Source of the DNA: Hypsibius dujardini
Lineage: Eukaryota > Tardigrada > Eutardigrada > Parachela > Hypsibiidae
Direction: 5' to 3'
Assembly: GCA_001579985.1 (NCBI GenBank)
Contig: LRSR01011085.1
Location: 1-22,206, forward strand
DNA: 22,206 nucleotides
Below are positions 1 to 13,354 of this stretch, one piece after another (the first letter of the stretch is position 1; each line of letters opens with the position of its first letter). A program made the translations under genes and the position numbers. Under the pieces are notes generated by a model. That model did no database searches, had not been told where the DNA came from, and saw nothing but the letters and a program-made list of their open reading frames with translations.

Positions 1-84
1 AGACAGACAGACAGACAGACAGACTGACAGAAAGAAAGACAGACAGACAGACAGACAGACAGATAGGCAGACAGACAAACAGAC
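1..84. repeat. CAGA tetranucleotide tract, intronic
   Basis: Nearly pure CAGA repeats end just before the pyrimidine-rich acceptor at 105-130 of the first visible exon, so this tract lies in an intron of the large plus-strand gene. Confidence 0.95.
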
Positions 85-130
85 GGATGGATTTTCATCC
101 CTCGTATTTTTTTTCCTGCCTTGTTTATAG

Positions 131-691
131 ACTGAAAATGCAAATCATTCCATGGTGGTCGATTCGCACGCTCCACGCAGTTTCGCTGATCTCATGTCCC
201 TCCTGCCGTCCTGCGAAGCCATCACGCAAATCGACCTCAGCACGTACCAGCCACCGCTCTTTTTTTCCAAATTCTCCTGGGTTGATCCATTTGCTCACGT
301 GCGGCAGCCGCTGCGGACGCAGTTACGGCAATCGGAACTGACAGTCTTTTTCGACACACTGCACCAAGTGGAGGATGCCGAGTTGCCGCACCCTGTGGGC
401 TCGACGGCTTTCACGGAGTTGTTCCAGAAACTGCAGGACAGTCTGGATTTCGCCATTAGCAATGCTGTGTGGTTTCGCGCCAGTGATGCACCGGATGAGC
501 AGCTCGGTGTGCACTTTCTCCACGCGATTAAGATGTGCTTGCTGGAGCAGCTTCGAGCGTTCCCGAATGTTACCGAACCGGATCATGATGTTACAGGGTT
601 TGTACTCCTACATGATTTACCGATCTAAATAGACAGAGGGGCAGGTAGGCAAGCAAACGGGAGAGAGACACTTGCAGACAGACAGATAGGC

Positions 692-726
<35 letters not shown>

Positions 727-2320
727 TAGGTATAATAAAGAAATAGCAATCAAGATTTTAGTTTCGTCCGTTACACGCAGTATCTGTCTACAGGATTGCT
801 ATGGACATGCTGCTGCAGGCGATGATTCACGTGGACGGTTTGGCCGATTGCGTCGCCCAGCTCGGCATCACCGCTGACCTCACCGACATAGCCTTTTCCG
901 CTCTAGTCGCATCCCCGCAGTACCGCAAACTGGCTTGCTGCCTGTTGGAGACCTTTGTGCTCCGCGTCACGCACTACCCTAACGTGAAGTTGTTCGCGGA
1001 GTTGATGCGAAAAAACGGCACGGCAGCCGGTGGAAGCATGGTGGCAGATAGGAAGGGTCCCTTGCAGCGAGTGCAGTTGCTTTTGGAGCTCCGGAGCACT
1101 ATTGAGGCGGCCACCACTGCGTCAGCACGTCCACTTGCCGACCTGGCGGTGAGGGATACCGCCTTGACGGCGACCGTTCAGCGAGCCCGCGATGAATCCA
1201 ATGGAAAGATCCTGTCGACGTTAGTGCAGAAGATTGAGAGTTATCGGGCGAATGCGGAAAAGGGTGAGATTTTCTGTCTGTGTTTTTGTGTGTCTGCCTG
1301 TTTGTATCCCCGACCGTTGTATCCCGACCGTTTATCTGTGTTTGTGTTTGTTTTTCTGTCTGTCTGTTTGTGTCTGACTGGCTGAGTGACTGTCTGCATG
1401 TCTGCCTGCCTGTCTGTCTTTCTCTCCGTTTTCTGTCCGTCCGTCTGTCCGTCCGTCTGTCTGTCATTTTGTCTGCCCGTCTGTCTATTCCTCCATCGTT
1501 TTGTCTGTCTGTTTGATTGTTGGTTTTTCTAACTGTTTGTCATTCTTTGAGTTTGGTCTGGCTACTTGTCTATCATGGTTCCTTGGTCTGCTTGTCTTGG
1601 ACATGTTTTATTTCTATTCAGCTGGAGCCAGAGCCATCGACGGTCACGCCGCCGTGTACGTCTGCCTGAGGAACACCGGCTTCACCGCCTGGTTCCTCGA
1701 CCTCCTCCGACAAACACTCGCGGACGGCAACGCCGATTACCTCCGCAAATCAGTCGTTTTAGACCAGTCCATTGCGTTGCTGGCACTCCTCGTGGATGAT
1801 GAGTGCGGCCCGGTGTATCTCGCCGATCGCGCGAGCCATTTGGGCGATATTGTTCATGTACTTCATGAAATCGCCGAGAAATCCGCCCAGGAGGGCATTA
1901 CAGAGCTCCTCCACCGCGTGGTGTACTCTCTGGAGGTGCGTCGCGCCGTCGACATGCTCAGCGTGAAACACGCTCCCACCGTGTACTGCCACCTGACTGC
2001 GCTGCTGCTGCGGATGAATGGCTCCCAGCTGTCCGGTTCCTTTTTCACCACTCCGTCCACGTTCCATGCAATAAGCCAAGCGGCGATAGCGACACCGACG
2101 CCGGCGGATTTGAAGATGGTGTTTGTGTTGATGTTCAGCCAGTACGATCATCCGGGCTTGTTGAGCTTCGCTGACAAGATCACTGACTTTGGCAAGACCA
2201 AACAAATTGACTTGCCATTGTGGAAGGTAAGAAACAGGAAAGACCGATAAATTGACAGACAGACAGACAGACAGGCAGACAGGCAGGCAGACAGACAGAC
2301 AGACAGGCAGACAGACAGGC

Positions 2321-2359
<39 letters not shown>

Positions 2360-4233
2360 AAGACAGACAGACAGACAGACAGACAGACAGGTAGACTGAC
2401 TGACTTTAAATTTAAATCGCAGAAACCGGATCTCAAAGCTTTCCTAATTTTGGAAGAAATTCACCTTTCAAATCTATTCGAAATATGGTTTTCGATTCTC
2501 TTGACCTGCAGAGCCTCCATTTGGTCTGCACCTGCGCGAAGAATGCTGAATCCTCCGCCCATCTGATGCAGACCCTGTACGACGAACTCGACCGGCTCTC
2601 AAAACTCGACCACCTCTCCGCGGAATCCCTTGCTAGTGCTCACGTCGTCCTAGACACCCTGGCTTGGCTTTGCCGCACTGACTGCTTTCATGGCATCCTG
2701 AAAAGCCAGAAACTCGACACCTTCCTCCGGCTCCATAACTCGGTGGTGCAACACTTTCGCGCCGCGGCGGTATCCCTTGAGACTGTGGACTGTCTGGACA
2801 ATCTCCTGTGGGAGTCGGTGTGGGTGAACTGTGTGCGGATCCTGTTCCTGCACGGGAGTGCGTTGGGCAAGTCGTCGTCGACGATGCCGCTGGTGCCGGA
2901 GGTGAAGGGGACCTTCCTGGAGATGATGACGGGATGGTCGGTGCTGCAGGACGCGGGCGCACCGCTGCGCATCAAGACGCGGCGCGCCATTCAGGCCGAG
3001 ATTGGGCTGGGTAGTACGGCGTTTGTGGAGCAGGTGTTGAATGCCGAGAGTGATGCGCAGTTGCTAGAGACCGTGGTGTCAGACCTGGTGAAGACGTTTG
3101 CGGAATCCGCAGCCGGTCATGATGCGGATGTGTCTGCTGTGGTTGCGTATTGTGCGTTCTTCAATACAATCCACCCGTCGGTGTGCAAGCCGATTGCTGG
3201 AAAAGTGGTACGCGTTTAATGACTGTCTGTCTATCTGTCTGTCTGTGTGTCTGTCTATCTGTCTGTGTGTCTGTCTGTGTGTCTGTCTGTCTGTCTGTCT
3301 GTGTGTCTGTCTGTGTGTCTGTCTGTTTGTGTCTGTGTGTTTTTCTGTTTGTCTGTCTGTATCCCTGATCTATACGTGCGTTTCTTTCTCTGCCGGCCTG
3401 TTTGACTGTCTTTCCTCTATGTCTTTAAGTCTGAATCTCCGTATAGTCAGCTGCCTGTCTGTCTTTCTGATTGTCTTCCTACATGGCCCTAGAACTATTT
3501 GTCTTGTTTGTTTTCGTGCCTCTACTTGTCTGTTGGTTTTTCTATCTAGCTGTCCGGTGCAATGTCTTCATGGACATTCCTTGTATTTCTGCGTGTCTTG
3601 GCTTGGCTTTCAACCTGTTGTGCCTATTCTCCACTTTCCAGAAGAACAAGCCCCTTCTCCTGCTCTCACGACGGAAAAACTGGGAAATGCTCAATAAATT
3701 GGAGTACGAGCCGCTCCAGGCGATCATCTCCACTGGCCTGTGCTGCACTATTCCCGAGGCAGACACGCAGTTTCGACTGTGGTTCTGGCGCTACTGCGAG
3801 ATGTCGGACAGCTGCCTCCAGCAAGCCGTGACGTCACTCCTCCTGATTGTTTGTGGCTCGGCAGTGGAAGAGTTGGACGGGGACGTGCTGGTTCTCATGA
3901 TCGAAAAGCTGGCCGCGTTCCTGCGGATACCGCTTTTGAAGCAGGCAGTGCTGTCGTTGCTGGCGACGGTCGAACCGGAGTCGGAGTGGCGCCCGGAAAT
4001 GTTCGACGCGTTGGTGCAGCTGTTGCGACAAGGACCTGTGTATACACAGTCACAGAGGAGGATTTTCCTACTACCAGTGGCTAACGTGTTTGCAAGGCTT
4101 TTGGATTCGGTCGGGGTTGTGAAAGGTTAGCGATGGGTCGACAGGGCAGACAGACAGACAGCCAACCCGACAAAACAACCAGACAGCCGGACAGATGCAC
4201 AGACAGACAGACAGACAGACAGACAGATAGATC

Positions 4234-4280
<47 letters not shown>

Positions 4281-4296
4281 GTAACAGACAGACTAG

Positions 4297-4336
<40 letters not shown>

Positions 4337-4340
4337 CAAG

Positions 4341-4371
<31 letters not shown>

Positions 4372-5807
4372 ATAAGACATTCACGGCATCTAAGTAAGTG
4401 AAATGCCTTCAGAAGAAACTTCTTGCTCTTTATTACCCAGTATGTCCTTTCCTTTCAGGTACAGTCGTCGGACTGAAAACGCGCGACGTCACATCCGCGG
4501 TTCTTTTTCGATTGGAGAAAGAAGCAAGCGTGCCTGTGATCATTTCCCTGTGGCCTATCCTCCATCAGCTCTTCCAGTCCGACAGCGGCATCTTGGCATT
4601 CCTCAATGAAGCCGGCTCCCAACCGGTTCTCAATTGGATCCTCGTGGGGATTGCCATGGATCTGCGCGCCGACCCGGAAGTGCCCTCCAACGTGACTCTG
4701 GCTGAGAAGGTTGTCGCCAGCTTCCACAGCCTTTCCAAACGATCGGTCGGTCTGCGATGTCTCGCGATGGCTGACCTCCGCACCTTGGCAAATATGGTCG
4801 TGGCGCACACTCGCAACTGCGATCCGGAGAACCCAACCTACCGGATCCCGCAAAACAAAGACCCGGACGCCATTTTGTCGGCTTATTACGGCGATCTGGA
4901 CTGTCTGACGTATTCAGTGCCGGAGACAGTCGCGCTATTCCAGCAGGTGATTATTCTCGTAATATTGATTAAATATTAATTTACATTTTAAATCGGAACG
5001 GTCGATTGATTGGTTGATTGACTGATGTGAACACTGATAGGCGAGAGGTTGACTGATTGGTTGATTGACTGATCTGAACACTGATAGGCGACAGGTCGAC
5101 TGATTGGTTGATTGACTGATCTGAACACTGATAGGCGAGAGGTTGACTGATTGGTTGATTGATTACCTGAACACTGATAGGCGAGAGGTCGATTGATTGG
5201 TTGATTGAACCGAAAGATTGCACTTGACTGGCCAAAGTATCAATCAATGCTTCTCGATTTTGCACGTACTACACTAAATCAATCAACGCCTGGCGAACCG
5301 TAGCAAGTTTCTCCGCCAGCTGTACGTACTATTTATTCTTTTTGTTTTAAGTAAGTCGCTTTTTAGTTTGAATGAAGCGTTGAATTGGAACTTCTTCTTC
5401 TTGTTTTGCAGGTGATGCAGAAAATGTTGGCGGACTTCTCAAGGAACGGTGACGCCAGTCGGCAGTGCTTCCGACGGAGGAGCGATCGTGTGAATGCCAG
5501 TGTGATTGTCCCGGTTGCGGCCAGGAAGACCGGCAACCTGGCCAAGGAACGCTACGCTCAGGCGATGAGATGTCCGACGACGACGACGACGACGTGCTTT
5601 GACAAGTCCCCTGGAGGTGACTATGGATTGTGGCAGGAGAAGGAGGTGAAATTCCACTTGTCGGTTGAACGGTGCAGCCTCGGCGCCGGCCGGGTGGGTG
5701 GTGGTTCCACGATGGGCGTGGTGGACGGGGAGGTGCACAGTCGGCGAGATCTCGCTGAGTGGTTGCAACGGAAGATCGGCGTCTTTGACAGACAGCTCGA
5801 CGAGTAG
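131..5807 (+). CDS. Large helical protein, C-terminal part; candidate Nup205/Nup188-type nucleoporin
   Basis: Seven exons: 131-597, 794-1263, 1622-2226, 2512-3204 (or 3207), 3642-4125, 4459-4946 and 5412-5807 (TAG stop). Every junction has GT/AG ends and matching phase (2,1,0,0,1,0). Together they encode about 1200 residues; the N-terminus lies before the window. The product is almost entirely hydrophobic, Leu-rich helical sequence with no signal peptide, clear membrane segment or catalytic motif, as expected of an alpha-solenoid. Weak resemblance to remembered Nup205 in exons 2-3 (an IESY stretch, then a DGH followed by a tryptophan region) suggests a scaffold nucleoporin of the nuclear pore inner ring. 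This is inference; other giant solenoid proteins are possible. The last exon carries six threonines from an ACG repeat (about 5577-5594). An AATAAT at 5823 could serve polyadenylation. Coding status is much surer than identity. Confidence 0.6.
673..728. repeat. CAGA tract in intron 598-793
   Basis: CAGA repeats with a CAGATAGG interruption inside the 196-nt intron of the large plus-strand gene. The donor is GTTTGT at 598 and the acceptor is CTACAG ending at 793. Confidence 0.9.
1274..1535. repeat. TCTG-rich tract in intron 1264-1621
   Basis: Degenerate TCTG/CCGT repeats fill most of the 358-nt intron. The orientation is opposite to that of the neighbouring introns, so transcripts of the two could pair. 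Confidence 0.9.
2252..2403. repeat. CAGA/CAGG tract in intron 2227-2511
   Basis: About 150 nt of CAGA units with CAGG variants, starting 25 nt after the GTAAGA donor. Confidence 0.95.
3222..3363. repeat. TCTG/TGTG tract in intron 3205-3641
   Basis: TCTG repeats mixed with TGTG directly follow the donor. The rest of the intron, to 3641, is degenerate pyrimidine-rich sequence with scattered CTGT. Confidence 0.95.
4141..4372. repeat. CAGA then CAGG tract in intron 4126-4458
   Basis: CAGA units to about 4290 are followed by a purer CAGG block (about 4298-4372). The shift in unit suggests two phases of expansion. Confidence 0.95.
5000..5212. repeat. 47-bp minisatellite in intron 4947-5411
   Basis: About 4.5 tandem copies start at 5000, 5047, 5094, 5141 and 5187 (the fourth unit is one base short). 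Each unit begins GGTYGAYTGATTGGTTGATT and contains GAACACTGATAGGCGA. The copies are nearly identical. Confidence 0.93.
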
Positions 5808-6833
5808 CGCTTTTCCGGGGTGAATAATGGGAATTTAAATTTGACGTTTCACACGGCCGAGGAAGGGTCCGTTGAGTGAGTCGAGATAGTCTTCTGTTTC
5901 TTGTTTTAGATTACCCGTTTCAGCGCTCTTTGAGGTTTCTTGTAGCAGTAGAGATGTTCACTTTTCCTGTTGGGATCGTTCGGCTGTCGTCTTTCCTTTC
6001 GTCTGTTGGGACCGTTCGGCTGTCATCTTTTCGTTTTGACGGGCCGCTTTCTGTTTATTGATCGTTTTTCCTTCATCATTCACTTGTTTGCTGGCGTTGG
6101 CGATTAACCTGGAAATTCACCGTTGAAACCAGTTGTTCCTAAAACATATTCGACCTTCATATACCTGCCCATATATCAAGATTTCACATTGCGGTCTCGG
6201 GCTGGAAATCATATCTGCGGTTTCAAAAGAAGGAAGATGAAAATTCCCGCACCACTTTGTGCTTTGACCCGGGGCTTGATCAATTGATTGATTGATTGAT
6301 CAGTAACGTTTCCGAAGTTTCAGTTTTTATGATTCAAACCACTTGTGGAAAACGTTGGATTTCAAGATCTTTGACGCCCTTCCACTCCAAATTCGATTTG
6401 GAATCGATTGACATTAGCAGCATCTTAATTGGATGCCAGGGGGCGGAGCTATGGGTAATTTCTGCAATGTCCCTCGGAAGGCTAGATTGGAACTGGCCCA
6501 AAGCTCCGCCCCCTGGGATTCAAGATCCGCGGCCAATCTTCCATTGCCCCATCAGTCAGAGCCAGAAATCTTCAGTTCCACTTCTCCCGGGCATCGTTAG
6601 TCGTCACTCAGCAATGTTGCGGGTAAGGAATGAGTCAATCCGAGTTTTCCGCAAAAGCGCCAAATTTAGCTGCTCCGTGAAGGACAAGCAAAGCAAACCA
6701 CTCTCCAAGAAGGGAACGACTTCAAGCGTAACAATAACAACTAAAACCAGAAACGGTAACTGAAACTTGCCGGAACAGGCGCGCTTCAGACAAGCATCAG
6801 GAACGTCAACCGGCGTACAAGCAACGTCGGCTG
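5808..6833. other. Intergenic stretch between two converging genes
   Basis: It lies between the stop of the large plus-strand gene and the stop of the minus-strand HTH gene, so it should hold both 3' UTRs. I see no convincing gene. The longest open frame (6296-6763) has no ATG at its start and no recognisable product. The region holds a short TTGA run (6283-6300) and the inverted repeat at 6432-6521. Confidence 0.6.
6432..6521. repeat. Inverted repeat (hairpin) around a CCAGGGGGCGGAGCT arm
   Basis: CCAGGGGGCGGAGCT at 6436-6450 is exactly matched by its reverse complement at 6502-6516. Weaker complementarity extends a few bases either side, and about 51 nt separate the arms. It may be a remnant of a foldback element. 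Confidence 0.8.
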
Positions 6834-7971
6834 TCAGAGAGAATCTTCCGACTCAGCCTCATCATTCCCGTGCGGTTGGAGCAGATCCGCTACCGGTGAA
6901 TCCCTCCGCCGCCGGACTTTGGGGATTTTCGCTTTTACCGACTTCTTCTTTCTCGAGGACGACGATTTAGAGGATTTCTTCCGTTTCTTAGTCCGTTCGG
7001 AGGAAGCATCATCGTCAGCCCGAGCGACTTTGCCTTTCCGCTCTCTTCGCTCTCTCCTCTTGGCTTTCTCCACCGCCGCGGCTGCGGCCTCGTCATCGTT
7101 GGCGTCTTCTTCCTCTTCGTCCGCGCTCCCTCTATCCTCGGGGCTGTTGCTGTCGCGCGCGTTACTCAGATCATGCTTGATGATCCGGCAGATTGTGTTC
7201 ACGGAGACTTCGTACTTCTTCGCGATCTGACGCTTGGTCAGCTGACCGGACTTGCCTGGAAACAAGCGAATCATGAAATACATCCAAGCATTGCACTGTC
7301 TGCGATCGATTGATTGATTGACAATAAAATAACGATTAGATGCGCAATCGATCAATCAAGCGAACGAATATTATATAAAACGACAGTAATGGATCGATTG
7401 ATTGATTGACAATAAAATAGCGATTAGATGCGCAATCGATCAATCAAGCTAACGAATATTATACAAAACGACAGTAATCGATCGATTGATTGATTGGCGA
7501 TAAAATAGCGATTAGATGCGCAATCGATCAATCAAGCGAACGAACATGATACAAAACGACAGTAATCGAAAAACCCAGATTCGCAGTACACTACATCACT
7601 TACGAATCTCTTTCTTCACCTTCCCGATAAGGTCTTTAGTCCGTACAGAGGGTAGATTTTGCGGCGGAATGCGGCGCGGCGGTTTGACGATACCTGCTTC
7701 CGCATTCCGGAGATCTCGCACAACGGAAGTCACAGTCGATTTTGACACCTACAAAAATTTAATGAAGTCCTTTCGATTGACAAAATTACCTTGCACACGA
7801 AATAATCCCACATTTCCTGACACTCAAATTTGCACGTCCTTGCAAAGGGGAAGAAGAACTCACGCTGTAGTTTTGCTTTTTCAGCGCTTCTACAATCTTC
7901 CGCGACGTCAGACCGATGCCATGGAGCGCTAAGATGGCGGCTCGTGCTTCCGAACTGGTTTTCGCTGGCAT
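6834..7971 (-). CDS. Tc1/mariner-like double helix-turn-helix protein without catalytic domain
   Basis: Three exons on the minus strand: 7864-7971 (ATG at 7971), 7604-7748 and 6834-7255. Donors are GTGAGT and GTAAGT; phases are 0 and 1. The 224-residue product begins MPAKTSSEARAAIL. A first helix-turn-helix covers about residues 10-50 (GLTSRKIVEAL, then SVSKSTVTSVVRDL). A Pro/Arg-rich linker follows at 58-71. A second helix-turn-helix covers about 74-114 (LIGKVKKEI, LTKRQIAKKYEVSVNTICRI). This bipartite arrangement is that of the DNA-binding domain of Tc1/mariner transposases and paired (PAX) domains. The rest (115-224) is an acidic block (DEEEED), an alanine run and a Lys/Arg/Ser-rich stretch that looks like a nuclear localisation region. 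No DDE/D catalytic core is present here. It may be a chromatin or DNA-binding protein derived from a transposase; function unknown. Confidence 0.75.
7304..7567. repeat. Three 88-bp tandem repeats in intron 7256-7603
   Basis: Units start at 7304, 7392 and 7480 and are nearly identical, differing at a handful of positions. Each starts GATCGATTGATTGATTG and holds the opposing CAATCGATCAATCAAG, so each unit can fold on itself. They fill most of an intron of the HTH gene. Confidence 0.95.
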
Positions 7972-8689
7972 ATTTCAAAACCGCAATGCCGGCGATGGTG
8001 GCGGAAGGAATATACGCGAGATGGCCGTTAAGCTGAGCAAAGAGTGCGGAAAATGGCCGAAAGTGGCGTGGTAAGGACCAGTTCCAATGCCACTGCTGTT
8101 GGAATTCCATTTCAGTGCGTGAAATTGGAAATTGTTCCTCCCTCTTGTTCTTTTACTATTCCGAGCGGTTCGGTCACTTTCCGACCTGTTCCTTTATTTT
8201 TCTGATTACGCCTGCAAAATGGTTCTTTACGGAGTCGTTTCGTTCAGAAAGTCGATCTCAATGACCAGTTCCAATGCCACTGCTGTTGGAATTCCATTCA
8301 GTGCGTGAAATTGGAACTTGTTCCCCCTTCTTGTTCTTTTACTATTCCGAGCGGTTCGGTCACTTTCCGACCTGTTCCGTTCAGGGGAAGTCGATCTCAA
8401 ACAGACTCAATTTTTAATCTCTGTTGGCCGCGCCGCCAAAGTTTCTGCAATACGGCCAGAGAAAACAGTCAAAAGGGCTGATCTCAAAAAGAAAAATCAA
8501 GAGAGAAAACAAGTACAAGGGTAGAAAACAACAGAGCCGTTCTCTTCAAACAGTCAAGTTGCTCCTCAATGATGAGTGTGTACTGAAAATATTTCGACCA
8601 GCGGTGAAGTTAAAAACTGCAGCAAAAAAGGGAGCTGAAACAATGCCACAATCTCGATGTGAGAGGTCGGTGGTGCAGGAATCATCCAT
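7972..8689. other. Intergenic stretch between HTH gene start and tubulin stop
   Basis: It should contain the promoter of the minus-strand HTH gene and the 3' UTR of the tubulin gene. I see no gene. The main feature is the tandem duplication at 8076-8404. Short open frames here have no support. Confidence 0.6.
8076..8404. repeat. Tandem duplication, 187-bp unit, second copy shortened
   Basis: The segment 8076-8192 recurs at 8263-8378 with few changes (offset 187). The bases before the second copy (about 8238-8262, GTTCAGAAAGTCGATCTCAA) recur after it (about 8380-8400), so the unit is 187 bp and the second copy has lost about 45 bp. Each copy contains TTCCAA..TTGGAA and TTTCA..TGAAA inverted arms. 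Confidence 0.85.
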
Positions 8690-11937
<3,248 letters not shown>

Positions 11938-12453
11938 GGTCGAAGGAACGGGAAGACGCAGTGCTGGAGGCCTAGGAAAATGGGGAAACTTCAAGGATTT
12001 GCAAGGAGAGCTTGAAGGAAAAAATTTCAACTGACAAAAGAAATGAAAATCAACATGTGAAAAGTCTGCCAACGCTCTTTCTTTTCTCCAAGGAGTACAT
12101 ACGTAGAGAGTCCGAGCATACTGCCATCGAATAGACACATTCACCTCGTAGGTGGAAAAAATTGTTAATCAGGCCACCCTGAAATCGGATCACTTGTCTC
12201 GTAACAGCGTCTCTCGCGCCGCCTCCGAGCCGGAGGTTTGCCAACAGACGGCGCCCGAGATAGGGTTTCGAGACAGAAAGAATATTTTGGCTGATCCGCT
12301 GTTTCAAAACAAAATTTGGGACTATTGAGCAAAACGAAAAAAATAGCTTGTACTTTTATAACATTAGAAATTTATTTTTATAGGATTCACTTGGTAAAAA
12401 GTTTTGTCACTAAAGAATTCTTAATGCCGAAAAAAATTTATGAAAGCCGGCGC

Positions 12454-12478
12454 GTAGCCAATTGGCCCTATTGGCTAC
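12454..12478. promoter_or_regulatory. CCAAT-containing stem-loop upstream of tubulin
   Basis: GTAGCCAAT (12454-12462) and ATTGGCTAC (12470-12478) are inverted copies around a 7-nt loop, giving CCAAT on both strands. It is about 520 bp upstream of the tubulin ATG. A role as a CCAAT-box site is inference. Confidence 0.3.
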
Positions 12479-12873
12479 ATGTAGGAGGAGTTACACTACA
12501 CTCAATTTTTTACTGGTCGAACTAACGAAAATAGACTAATGGAAACGCACCACAGCCTAAGTATCGGAGATTCGGCGTGTCTCCTCGTAGAGTATGGTTT
12601 GAATTGACTCTGGTGTATATTCTCTTCGCAACGCTCCTCACTTTTCTCTGCAGCATCTGACTGTTTGCGCCAGATTTGCTTGATAGGAGAAGGAACGCCC
12701 CCTGGGCGTCTTTTAGGCATTTACGGCGACTTTCTATTGGTTTACCTTAGGCAGCCAGCCAGCCAATCACTACGCCCCGTAGTAAAGTGGCGGCAACGTT
12801 GTTCAATGCGCTTTTTTGTAGGCACAATGAAAAGAAACAAAGGAAAGAACGACCTGGGTAGGATTTACCGTAT

Positions 12874-13134
12874 GCTCGCGATCTCAAGGGACACTTTTCA
12901 GCCCTACCCGTAAATTTTAATCAACCGGGGCCGTGCCTATCAGTGCCGTTACCAAGTTAGCACTGTAAGGACAAATATACGGAAAAGCACGATTGTACAA
13001 TCAATCAATCGAGCACAATGTGCAAGCTGTACGAAATCAGCCAATCAGAGAACAGTGAATCAGACTGAACGTTCAATCAAGTGCAGGGCCATACCGAGGA
13101 AGGCGGGGCTTAGCTGTCCCTTGAGATCGCGAGC
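12874..13134. repeat. 261-bp element bounded by perfect 20-bp inverted repeats
   Basis: GCTCGCGATCTCAAGGGACA at 12874-12893 has its exact reverse complement at 13115-13134. No clear target-site duplication is visible at the edges, and there is no open frame for a transposase inside. A non-autonomous DNA element is possible; it sits only 10 bp from the next inverted-repeat element. Confidence 0.75.
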
Positions 13135-13144
13135 CGAAAAGCTA

Positions 13145-13354
13145 CTGTACTGCCGCGATTGAACCGGTCCCTTTTTACACCCGGGCAGCGCATTCGACCT
13201 GTGTGTGAGTGTGAGTGTGTGAGTGTGTGAGCTCACTCAACACACAGGCGCTTATGTGAGCTCACTCAACAGAGGCGCGTATGTGAGCTCACTCAACACA
13301 GGCGCGTCTGACGGAGGCGTGGTTCAACTGACAGGTTTAATCGCGGCAGTACAG
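13145..13354. mobile_element. MITE with 21-bp terminal inverted repeats and TA flanks
   Basis: The left end at 13145-13165 starts CTGTACTGCCGCGATTGAAC and the right end at 13334-13354 is its inverse with one mismatch. Both are flanked by TA (13143-13144 and 13355-13356), the target duplication of Tc1/mariner-type elements. At 210 bp with no coding capacity it fits a non-autonomous element. It contains a short GTGAGCTCACTCAACA minisatellite. Confidence 0.78.
13227..13309. repeat. Three-copy 27-29 bp minisatellite inside the MITE
   Basis: Units beginning GTGAGCTCACTCAACA start at 13227, 13256 and 13283, preceded by a GTGAGTGT run (13201-13230). GTGAGCTCAC is itself palindromic. Confidence 0.9.

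Noticed and set aside
2252-2566. Open frames spelling TDRQTDRQ or CLSVCLSV (also at 1099-1516, 3098-3697, 4081-4380, 15045-15284, 15699-16098, 17396-17734)
   Set aside because: They are translations of CAGA/TCTG microsatellites; a 4-bp unit without stops stays open in several frames. They lie in introns or intergenic DNA.
5439-5768. Minus-strand open frame opposite the last exon of the large gene
   Set aside because: The plus-strand frame continues smoothly from the preceding exon at a good acceptor and has coding-like third positions; the minus frame is its shadow.
6296-6763. 155-codon open frame after the large gene
   Set aside because: It starts without ATG inside a TTGA run, crosses the GC-rich inverted repeat, and has no recognisable domain.
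12190-12280. GC-rich foldable stretch that might be a tRNA or other structured RNA
   Set aside because: No TTCGANTC-type T-loop, no A-box and no cloverleaf could be built.
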